Shown in pieces: positions 26,231 through 32,964 of a stretch of DNA of 64,000 nucleotides. Both the position numbers and the translations under genes were made by a program. Numbering within the stretch: the first letter of the stretch is position 1; the number at the start of each line of letters is the position of its first letter. The DNA is from Phycisphaerae bacterium (lineage in GTDB: Bacteria; Planctomycetota; Phycisphaerae; UBA1845), in assembly GCA_029260215.1 (NCBI GenBank), contig JAJDDQ010000030.1, forward strand, positions 1-64,000, written 5' to 3'. The notes beneath the pieces are model-generated. The model was not told the origin of the DNA. It saw nothing but the letters and a program-made list of their open reading frames with translations, and made no database searches.

Positions 26231-26821
26231 TCAGCGCCGACGCATCATCGCCAAACCGCCGATGGCCAGCAAAGCCGACGTCGATGGCTCTGGAACAATT
26301 CTGACGGTGAAACCGCTGCGGTTGCCGATCACCGGCGCGAGCGAGCCGTTGAAAAACTCCGGCCCCGTCGTAACTTCCTCAGGCCCGTGTTCGTCGAAGA
26401 ACGCTGTGACTTGCAGCGTGGCCAGAAGCAAGCCTTCGGCTGGAATGGTCGCGGCGCCGATGAAGTTGGCACCACGCGGCTGAGGCAGTGTGTTGTCGGT
26501 GAACCACACATTCGGGTTGCCAAACGTCGCGGGATCCCAAGCGAAGTTGCTCAAACTGAATGCATCGTAGTAGAGTACACCGCCATCGTCCGAACCGTTG
26601 AAGTTGAAGCCCGTACCCGCCAACTCCGCTGTCGAACCAGGCCACGCCCAGATCGAAATCGTGGCCGCATTGCCGTGATAGAGGTCTATGACATCTCCGT
26701 TGTCCGGAAAGACATCGACATCGCTTTCGTAGGTCAGCATGATGTCCGCAGATGCATCGAATGCGGTCATGCCGATTACACCCAGAACCGTAAGTAATCT
26801 TTTTCGTATCACCGCAGCCAC
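26231..26821 (-). CDS. PEP-CTERM exported protein, tandem paralog 4
   Basis: About 196 residues starting at a GTG (26821) with AAGGA close upstream; a second GTG at 26812 is possible. The signal peptide is IRKRLLTVLGVIGMTAFDASA. The mature start DIMLTYESDVDVFPDNGDVI and the landmarks WAWPGSTAELAGTGFNFNG, FAWDPATFGNPNVWF and LLLATLQVTA place it in the family. The tail is VPEPSTSALLAIGG...MMRRR. It is the first gene downstream of the terminator at 26854, so it probably has its own promoter and leads the operon running to 23590. Confidence 0.82.
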   Translation of the reverse strand: MAAVIRKRLLTVLGVIGMTAFDASADIMLTYESDVDVFPDNGDVIDLYHGNAATISIWAWPGSTAELAGTGFNFNGSDDGGVLYYDAFSLSNFAWDPATFGNPNVWFTDNTLPQPRGANFIGAATIPAEGLLLATLQVTAFFDEHGPEEVTTGPEFFNGSLAPVIGNRSGFTVRIVPEPSTSALLAIGGLAMMRRR

Positions 26822-26853
26822 CGTCCTTGAATATGGGACATTCGAAAAGCGGG

Positions 26854-26897
26854 CAAAAAAATTGAGCGGGATGCACAGCTGTGCTTCCCGCTCAATA
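26854..26897 (-). terminator. Intrinsic terminator between PEP-CTERM genes
   Basis: On the minus strand ATTGAGCGGGA pairs perfectly with TCCCGCTCAAT, with an inner GCACAG/CTGTGC extension, and a run of seven T follows. It lies about 42 bp after the stop of the gene at 26939. Confidence 0.88.
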
Positions 26898-26938
26898 GCG
26901 CTAATCAGATTCGAACGTGTGCTTAATGCACGCGTCGA

Positions 26939-27517
26939 TTAACGGCGGCGACGGATCGTCGCCAAACCGCCGATGGCCAGCAAAGCCAGCGTAGCCGGCT
27001 CGGGAACGACGTTCACGGAGAACGAACCGTTGGCCGAGTTTGCCGGGCCGAGGTTTTCGTCAAAGAATTCCGGACTGGTCGTTACGTCCGACTGGCCCAA
27101 GTCGGCACCGGAAGTGACCTGCAGCGTCGCCAAGAGCAGACCTTCGGCCGGGATCGTGGCAGCGCCGACAAAGTTCGCACCGCGCGGCTGGGGCAGCGCG
27201 TTGTCGATGAACCAGACGTTCGGATTGCCGAACGTCGCCGGATCCCAAGCGAAGTCGCTCAGGCTGATCGTGTCGAAAGCGAGAACGCCGCCATCATTCG
27301 CACCGTTGAAGTTGAATCCGGTGCCAGCCAACTGCGATGTCGTATCCGGCCAAGCGTAGATCGAAATCGTCGCGGAACTGTTCTCATTGATGTCGATGAT
27401 GTCGCCGTTGCCCGGATCGACATCTACATCGCTTTCATAGGTCAGCAAAAAGTCCGCCGACGCAGCGGTCGAAATCATACCCACCAAACCAAGAATCATA
27501 AGTGAACGCTTAAGCAT
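26939..27517 (-). CDS. PEP-CTERM exported protein, tandem paralog 5
   Basis: About 192 residues from the ATG at 27517 (GGAGG ahead; signal peptide MLKRSLMILGLVGMISTAASA, close to that of paralog 1). The mature domain begins DFLLTYESDVDVDPGNGDII and has SSATISIYAWPDTTSQLAG, FAWDPATFGNPNVWF and LLLATLQVTSGADLGQSDV. The tail is VPEPATLALLAIGG...IRRRR. This most upstream member combines segments resembling paralogs 1-2 (LGQSDV) with segments resembling 3-4 (FGNPNVWF), making it a candidate parent or recombinant. It is followed by its own terminator and so can be transcribed alone. Confidence 0.83.
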   Translation of the reverse strand: MLKRSLMILGLVGMISTAASADFLLTYESDVDVDPGNGDIIDINENSSATISIYAWPDTTSQLAGTGFNFNGANDGGVLAFDTISLSDFAWDPATFGNPNVWFIDNALPQPRGANFVGAATIPAEGLLLATLQVTSGADLGQSDVTTSPEFFDENLGPANSANGSFSVNVVPEPATLALLAIGGLATIRRRR

Positions 27518-27991
27518 CTCCACAGCCTCCATCTCTCCAAGTGCTCGCGCGGGAATCTCAAAGGGAGACGCTCTCCCCATTCTCGCCCGAGCGAGACCAA
27601 ACCTCTGTTTTAATAAGAGCTGAAATCCAGCGACCCGATCGGGTCATTCTTGAATGGGCTCAGCTCTCTCCCAAGAACCCAAAAAACTCTCTTCTCTTCT
27701 CTCTCCCCCAGGGTCGCCATCCGTCCCAAACGGTTGGCGGCTGGGCTGGTCGGGTGATTCTAGCACCCGCGAATCAGGCTTTCTCCACAAAAAGTGGAAG
27801 CCAACCCGAATTCTTGCTGCAAGTCGATAATATCGACGGGGAAAGTTGCTTTGAGATGCCTCCTCTCTCTCAAGCAGCGAGTTATCGCCGCAACCCTCCA
27901 AAGAACCTCACCGTATCTCGTATCGTGGCACCCAGCTCCCGACCGGGTGCCACGATCGTATCTCAGCTTACAAGGTCCAACAACGTCCGGA
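27518..27991. other. Intergenic region of 474 bp with one long hairpin
   Basis: It holds the leader of the PEP-CTERM gene at 27517 and the end of the gene at 27992. A 12-bp perfect stem ATCGTGGCACCC / GGGTGCCACGAT at 27922-27956 lies 36 bp after the latter's stop; it lacks a T-run but may terminate or stabilise that transcript. No coding potential was recognised in the rest. Confidence 0.5.
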
Positions 27992-29296
27992 TTACGGACG
28001 TGTGTTGTTGATGCTCGTCGACGCCCACGCGCGGGTGGACGGAGTGACACCGTTAATCGACTGACGCAAGCGGATCAGGTCAAACGGATCCGAAGCACCA
28101 TTATGGTTCATGTCGACATAATCGACACCGTTCGCACTGCACCCGTTTGCGGGCACCGTGCCGTTGTTGACAAACTGACGGAACGCGATGACGTCAAACG
28201 GATCGCTCGTACCGCCCTGGTTGATGTCGGTCGGGAGGTGCGTCACGTCGATGCGATCGGTCTCGTTCACACCAGCACCCTGGTCGCCGGAAGACGTAAT
28301 CGCGACGCCGCAATCGTTGTAAACGTCGGCAACGAGCGTGGTCCATTCCTGAAGCGTGATGTTGTTGTCCAAAACGATCTCAACCGTATCCATGCCACCG
28401 CCAACATAGCTGACGCTGGCGACTGACGGAGCGGCACCACCACCGGTCTCGCCGACCGAGAAGTTGCTCGCATCAACCGGACTCGTGCCGTCCGACTGGA
28501 ATACGTCCGTCGTGAACTTGATCGTAAACGTTGTAATGCCCAGATCCAAATCCACACCGTTGGAGCTTTCACCACGCGGATCGATATGGCCCGAGCAGGG
28601 CGACGTGTCTGCATCGTGAACGATTTCCGGTGCCGGTGTTACACAATCAGCACCAACCGTAAACGCCATCGGGTTGCCGATCACAACGTTGACCGGATCG
28701 ACAACATACGTTTCCGCAACGTCGTCAAAACTCGTGATCTGGTTGGCAAACAAGCTGCTGGGCCTGATCTGAAGTGTGTAATCGCCATCGGCCACACCAA
28801 CGGGAACGGTCAGACCGAACCCGAAATCGCAAGGAGCGGCTTCATACATGCGGACGCCGTCAACACCGTGACCGACGCCCAACGCAACGGCACCGTTCGG
28901 GAACGGTGGGAACGGATCGGTCCCCGGATTGCCGATGGTGTTCTGTCCGCCACCAAGCTGGATCAGATCGTCGCCGACGGCGGTTCCAGTGAAATCCACT
29001 GAATACCCCTGCGGCTGCGAGAAGCTGGTGACCGAGACATCCTCACCCATGATGATGGCGGTGCCAAGGTTGACCGTGCTGGGTCCGACCAATTCCAGGT
29101 CGAACGCGAAGAACGCCAACCCTTCGTTGGCTGTGTCGGTCAGATGACCGCGAATTTCAAATTCGACGCAACCGCCAGCCTCGATCGGAGCCGAGCCGTC
29201 TGTGCGGTTGATGTCTACGGTGAATGTGTCCTGCGCCATCGCGACCGTGCCAAAGCCAAGGGCCAACGCAGCGGTGAGGAATCCTGAAGCCTTCAT
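27992..29296 (-). CDS. Secreted protein with cohesin-like domain and dockerin-like C-terminal module
   Basis: About 434 residues. The ATG at 29296 has GGAGG upstream and starts a signal peptide (LTAALALGFGTVAMA). Residues about 25-210 look like a beta-sandwich (FTVDINRTDGSAPIEAGG, FFAFDLELVGPS), a cohesin- or choice-of-anchor-like fold. The last 210 residues are the module shared with the metalloproteases: SGHIDPRGESSNG, a strand-rich part, two calcium loops (DINQGGTSDPFD and DMNHNGASDPFD) and the terminal TRAWASTSINNTRP. The module lacks some residues of the others (HDADTSPCSG in place of a longer segment). It is probably exported and surface-attached; no enzyme motif. Confidence 0.75.
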   Translation of the reverse strand: MKASGFLTAALALGFGTVAMAQDTFTVDINRTDGSAPIEAGGCVEFEIRGHLTDTANEGLAFFAFDLELVGPSTVNLGTAIIMGEDVSVTSFSQPQGYSVDFTGTAVGDDLIQLGGGQNTIGNPGTDPFPPFPNGAVALGVGHGVDGVRMYEAAPCDFGFGLTVPVGVADGDYTLQIRPSSLFANQITSFDDVAETYVVDPVNVVIGNPMAFTVGADCVTPAPEIVHDADTSPCSGHIDPRGESSNGVDLDLGITTFTIKFTTDVFQSDGTSPVDASNFSVGETGGGAAPSVASVSYVGGGMDTVEIVLDNNITLQEWTTLVADVYNDCGVAITSSGDQGAGVNETDRIDVTHLPTDINQGGTSDPFDVIAFRQFVNNGTVPANGCSANGVDYVDMNHNGASDPFDLIRLRQSINGVTPSTRAWASTSINNTRP

Positions 29297-29884
29297 CTTG
29301 CCTGCCTCCATGAGCCGGAGAAACCGAATTAAATAGGTATTCAAATTGCCGACGCCCCGCGGTCCAAGGGTTCCCCCCACTTCGCAACCGCAACGCTTAT
29401 CCTACCCATCCGAACCGGACGGGTCAAGCAATTACCCACACCTCCGAACGCCTCGCCGAACGGCACACAACATCCGAGCAAGAACACACCAGCCCGACCG
29501 TGCGGCGAACGTCCAGATTATACCGAGGGAGATTGGAAACCGGTAGAAATACTCATCAATTGTGGTGAGCACCCCAAAATGTCCTCTCTCCCCATACCGT
29601 ACCTCACCCGTTATACCGAAGCGGATGGCCCCATTCAAGCAAAAAACACCTTTGGGGGCGTGAAAAACCGCATAATTTCCTATCTGACCGAAGCCTGGAA
29701 ACTGTCACTGTAACTCCCCCGCTTCTGCGCTAAAAACACGCATTTTTTATCGGGAGTTGGGTCGTGAACGGACCAGCCCAAACCTCGGCGATCCATGGGA
29801 ATTGCCAACGGGCATCGCCTGAAATAGGGTGTTTGGGGCGGCTTGAGCCTGTTGGCCGCCCTGGAAACCCCGGACGGACTCCAA
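29297..29884. other. Divergent intergenic region of about 590 bp
   Basis: It separates the secreted protein on the minus strand from the kinase-like gene on the plus strand and must contain both promoters. It is somewhat richer in A/T than its surroundings. I see no gene, strong hairpin or recognisable RNA in it; a TTG at 29843 is an alternative start for the plus-strand gene. Confidence 0.5.
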
Positions 29885-31579
29885 ATGTTGCCCCTTCGAC
29901 TCACACGCGGCGTGCAAAATCTTCACCGCCTCCAGCGAATCGCCAAAGTTCTGACCCAACACGGATTTGGGCACGTGGTCGAGCGGCTGGACCTTGGGCG
30001 GTACGTCCCGCTGCGTTTCAAGGCGGCCAAGGTCGGTCAGGACAAGGTTCAGACGTCCAAAAGCATCGGCGAGCGCCTTACGACGGTGGCCAGCGAGCTG
30101 GGGCCTGTGTTTGTGAAGCTGGGCCAGATGCTGGCGGATCGCCCTGACATCGTGCCAGCGGACATTTTGCAGGCGCTTCAGGCGCTTCAGGACCAGGTGG
30201 CTCCGTTTGATACGGAATCTGCGCGGCGCATTATCGCGGACGAATTGGGTGGGCCTGTGGCTGATCTTTTCGCCGAGGTTGAAGAAGAGCCGTTCGCGTC
30301 GGGTTCGATCGGGCAGGTTTACCGGGCGCGGCTACCTGGGGGGCGGCGGGTGGTCATCAAGGTTCGCCGGCCTGACATTGAGGGCACGATTCGGTCGGAC
30401 CTGGACATTCTCCGATGGCTGGCGGAGGCGTTGGAGAGCTGGATGCCGGAAGCGCGTCCTTACAGACCTGCCCAAGTCGTCGAAGAATTCGAGCGCATGC
30501 TTCTGCGCGAGATGGACTACGCGCACGAGGCGGCAACCACGAATCGCCTGTGCGAAGCGTTTCACGACGACGACGCCGTGACCATTCCCGAAGTAATCTG
30601 GTCGCACTGTTCGGACAATGTGCTGACGCTCGAAATGCTCGAGGGGGCCAAGGTCGATGAGGCGATTGAGCTGTACGGGGACAAGCTGGACCGCGCGAAA
30701 CTGGCTGTCACATTGACCGATGTTTTTTTTCATCAATTCTTCGACATACGCACGTTTCATGCTGATCCACATCAGGGCAACGTCTTGGTCAAGCCGCCGG
30801 CGCGCGTTGGGTTGATCGATTTCGGACAGATTGGCGTTATCAGTGACGACACTGTCGGGAACATACTCGTTCTGCTGCTCGGAGCATTGTCGCGGGATAT
30901 GAACGTTGTGGCGGAAGCGCTGGACGAAATGGGTGCGCTTTCAGCGGAGGCTGATCGCCATCAGTTGATCAGTGATCTGCAGATGCTGGTCGACAAATAC
31001 CACGGCCAGCCGATCGGCCGGATGCGGATGGGATCGATGTTTGCGGAAGCGGCTGAGGTGGCTCGCCGTCACGATGCGACGTTGCCGCGCGACGTTGTGC
31101 TGATGCTCAAATCTCTGACGACCATCTGGGCATTGGCGTTGCGACTCGATCCGGACATGGATTTGGCGGCTGTTTTGAGGCCGCGATTATCGGCCATGAT
31201 TCGATCGCGGCTGGCACCGTCGCGTATGTTCCGTTCGGGGGCTTTGACGCTTTGGCATGTCCTGAGCCTTCTGCGAAGTGGGCCTCAACAGTTGCGTGAA
31301 GTGCTGCGAAAAGCCTCTACCGGTCGCTGGCAGATCCAGGTCCGCCACGACAATCTCGAGCCTCTGGCCCGTGATATTGATCGATCGAGCAATCGTCTTT
31401 CGTTCGCGGTCATTATATCGGGCGTGGTTATCGGCAGTTCGATGGTGGTCAGTTCCGACCCGCAGGTTGAAGTGCTTGGCATTCGACTTCAGACACTGGG
31501 TGTGGCGGGTTACCTGATCGCGGGTGTACTCGGACTGGGCTTGCTGTGGGCGATTTTCCGCAGCGGCCGATTATCCTGA
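29885..31579 (+). CDS. ABC1/UbiB-family atypical kinase-like membrane protein
   Basis: About 564 residues. The ATG at 29885 is preferred; a TTG at 29843 is in frame. UbiB landmarks appear in order: the KxGQ motif in GPVFVKLGQMLADRPD (Lys near 77), the Ala-rich loop ASGSIGQVYRA (near 137), the nucleotide-binding Lys in VVIKVRRPDI, REMDYAHEA, FHADPHQGNVLV (near 290) and LIDFGQIG (near 312). Two hydrophobic helices close the protein (about 500-560), as in UbiB. In bacteria the family supports ubiquinone synthesis or membrane lipid transport using ATP. No quinone gene is adjacent. Confidence 0.9.
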   Translation: MLPLRLTRGVQNLHRLQRIAKVLTQHGFGHVVERLDLGRYVPLRFKAAKVGQDKVQTSKSIGERLTTVASELGPVFVKLGQMLADRPDIVPADILQALQALQDQVAPFDTESARRIIADELGGPVADLFAEVEEEPFASGSIGQVYRARLPGGRRVVIKVRRPDIEGTIRSDLDILRWLAEALESWMPEARPYRPAQVVEEFERMLLREMDYAHEAATTNRLCEAFHDDDAVTIPEVIWSHCSDNVLTLEMLEGAKVDEAIELYGDKLDRAKLAVTLTDVFFHQFFDIRTFHADPHQGNVLVKPPARVGLIDFGQIGVISDDTVGNILVLLLGALSRDMNVVAEALDEMGALSAEADRHQLISDLQMLVDKYHGQPIGRMRMGSMFAEAAEVARRHDATLPRDVVLMLKSLTTIWALALRLDPDMDLAAVLRPRLSAMIRSRLAPSRMFRSGALTLWHVLSLLRSGPQQLREVLRKASTGRWQIQVRHDNLEPLARDIDRSSNRLSFAVIISGVVIGSSMVVSSDPQVEVLGIRLQTLGVAGYLIAGVLGLGLLWAIFRSGRLS

Positions 31580-31700
31580 CGGTCTCTGTTCTGACTCACG
31601 GGTTTGCATTGTGGCTTTACGGCGAGGGGCTGCGCGGGTGCATTTCACGAAATTTTGAGTTAAGTCGGGGCAATTTGTTTGATTTGGGGGTGAACCAATC

Positions 31701-31985
31701 CTATAGATTTAGGTGGAAGCTGTCGTGTCCCCTGTTTGCGCCCCGTAGCTCTTCCCCGAGAGCTGCGGGGCCTTTTTTTTGCGCGCGGCGGGATGTGTCG
31801 TTCCACGGATCGGCCTGTTTCTTGGCCTGCTTGAGAAGCTGTTTGTTTTCGGGCGTGCTGAGATTGGCATTGGCGACGGGGCGATCGCGGCGGGCGCGGG
31901 CACTTCCACTCTTTTGCAAACCTCGTCCTCTCTTGAGCGAATTCACCGCGTGCGTAGCGGTTTGTGGTTTTGGGTCCGAGGACAT
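31701..31985 (-). CDS. Possible small basic protein
   Basis: A 94-residue frame, very rich in Lys, Arg, Gln and Ala (STPENKQLLKQAKKQADP, NDTSRRAQKKG). The middle codons end mostly in G or C like real genes here. Against it: no Shine-Dalgarno site, the start touches a REP copy (31985-32010), and its C-terminal part is antisense to the terminator at 31740-31780. It could be a real small nucleic-acid-binding protein, a remnant, or chance. Confidence 0.3.
   Translation of the reverse strand: MSSDPKPQTATHAVNSLKRGRGLQKSGSARARRDRPVANANLSTPENKQLLKQAKKQADPWNDTSRRAQKKGPAALGEELRGANRGHDSFHLNL
31740..31780 (+). terminator. Intrinsic terminator downstream of the ABC1 kinase gene
   Basis: GCCCCGTAGCT pairs with AGCTGCGGGGC (one G-U), extended inside by CT/AG, followed by eight T. 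It lies 160 bp after the stop at 31579, so it either ends a long 3' untranslated region or belongs to an unrecognised small RNA. Confidence 0.85.
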
Positions 31986-32010
31986 CCGCGCGGACTGAAG
32001 TCCGCGGCTC
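31985..32010 (-). repeat. REP-like palindrome, copy 3
   Basis: Reverse-oriented copy (GAGCCGCGGACTTCAGTCCG then CGCGGA) with compensatory changes in both arms of the core (GGACT/AGTCC instead of GAACT/AGTTC). Together with copy 4 at 32810 it brackets the VOC gene. Confidence 0.8.
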
Positions 32011-32049
32011 GTTGCGTTGGGGTTGAAACTGCTCTATCCGAGCAAGTTC

Positions 32050-32460
32050 TCAGCTTTCCCAAATGTCGCTGGTTACCAACTCGACGGAGTTCCCGGCGGG
32101 GTCTCGGAAGTAGACGGACTTCGCATCGTTGGGCCACACGATTTCGCGCTCGATTTCAACGCCCTGTTCATTCAGACGATCGATCCACGCCAGCCGCTCC
32201 TCGCGATCGACGGCGAACGCGACGTGCCCGGGGCCGTCTGCGCCGTGCGACGGAATTTCGGTCACCTTCATGGTCTCGATCGGGTTGAAGATCAGCAGCA
32301 CGCTGTGGTCGCTTATGCGAAAAAATATGTGTCGCGGGTATTCCTCCGACATTTTCGACAGGCCCAGGATGCCGGCGTAGAAACGCTCCATCGCGACGAG
32401 ATCGTGGCCGTAGATGCACGTTTCGAGGACGTGGAGGATTTTGGGTACGGTTTCGCTCAT
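32050..32460 (-). CDS. VOC-superfamily (glyoxalase/dioxygenase-like) protein
   Basis: 136 residues; the ATG at 32460 has AGGGAG about eight bases upstream. One glyoxalase-fold repeat pair is visible: LETCIYGHDLVAMERFYAGI, FFRISDHSVLLIFNP, GPGHVAFAVDREE and YFRDPAGNSVELVTSD. Candidate metal ligands are His in the HVAF strand and Glu in NSVELV. VOC proteins range from glyoxalases to antibiotic-resistance proteins; the substrate is not predictable here. It is cytoplasmic and stands alone between two REP copies. Confidence 0.88.
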   Translation of the reverse strand: MSETVPKILHVLETCIYGHDLVAMERFYAGILGLSKMSEEYPRHIFFRISDHSVLLIFNPIETMKVTEIPSHGADGPGHVAFAVDREERLAWIDRLNEQGVEIEREIVWPNDAKSVYFRDPAGNSVELVTSDIWES

Positions 32461-32964
32461 CCTGATCGCTCCCTGTGAAGTCTTGTGTCTACGTTGGCCA
32501 TGATAGGGGCAGGGGTTCTTTGCGGCGACCAGAGTCGTTTTTCTTCATGAGAAAAGTTTCTGCGACGTAATCGGCAAGAGACAGGAGCCTTGCACTGGAA
32601 CAGCGGGCAGAAACCGGTGTAGCAGGTGCCCGGTTTGACTGATCCCTTCACACTCCGACATTGGTCGCGCTCAGTGTCGTGGTCTCCGTTCCGGCCGCTC
32701 CATTACTGTCGCGGTTCGGATAGATCGCACACGTCCCGCCTGAATTGTCTTGAGTCCGGCGGGGTGGTGAGCGTGACGGTTCGCAGGCGAGAGATCGATG
32801 ACTTATTGCGTCCGCGCCGGCTGAAGCCGGCGGCTCGTTGGGTGTTGTGACTGGGAAGGTAATAAGCTGTGGCGTCGGGTTGTCGCACGCGACACCGGTA
32901 GACGGGTTTGGCATAATGGCTTTGGGATAACCTTCGGCACGACATCAGAGGGAGAATCGGACTC
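32461..32964. other. Intergenic region of about 500 bp with a REP copy
   Basis: It contains REP copy 4 (32810-32836) and the leader of the S9 peptidase gene, with GAGGGAGA about ten bases before the ATG at 32965. A Cys-rich minus-strand frame of 64 codons (32457-32651) overlaps the VOC start and was not accepted. Nothing else recognised. Confidence 0.5.
32810..32836 (-). repeat. REP-like palindrome, copy 4
   Basis: Reverse-oriented copy whose core reads GCCGGCTTCAGCCGGC; the changes from the other copies are again compensatory, so the hairpin itself is conserved. Confidence 0.8.

Noticed and set aside
31580-31740. Small RNA ending at the strong terminator at 31740-31780
   Set aside because: No recognisable RNA family or promoter; a long 3' untranslated region of the kinase-like gene explains the terminator equally well.
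32457-32651. Cys-rich 64-codon minus-strand frame ahead of the VOC gene
   Set aside because: It overlaps the VOC start, has no ribosome binding site, and only part of it shows gene-like codon use.
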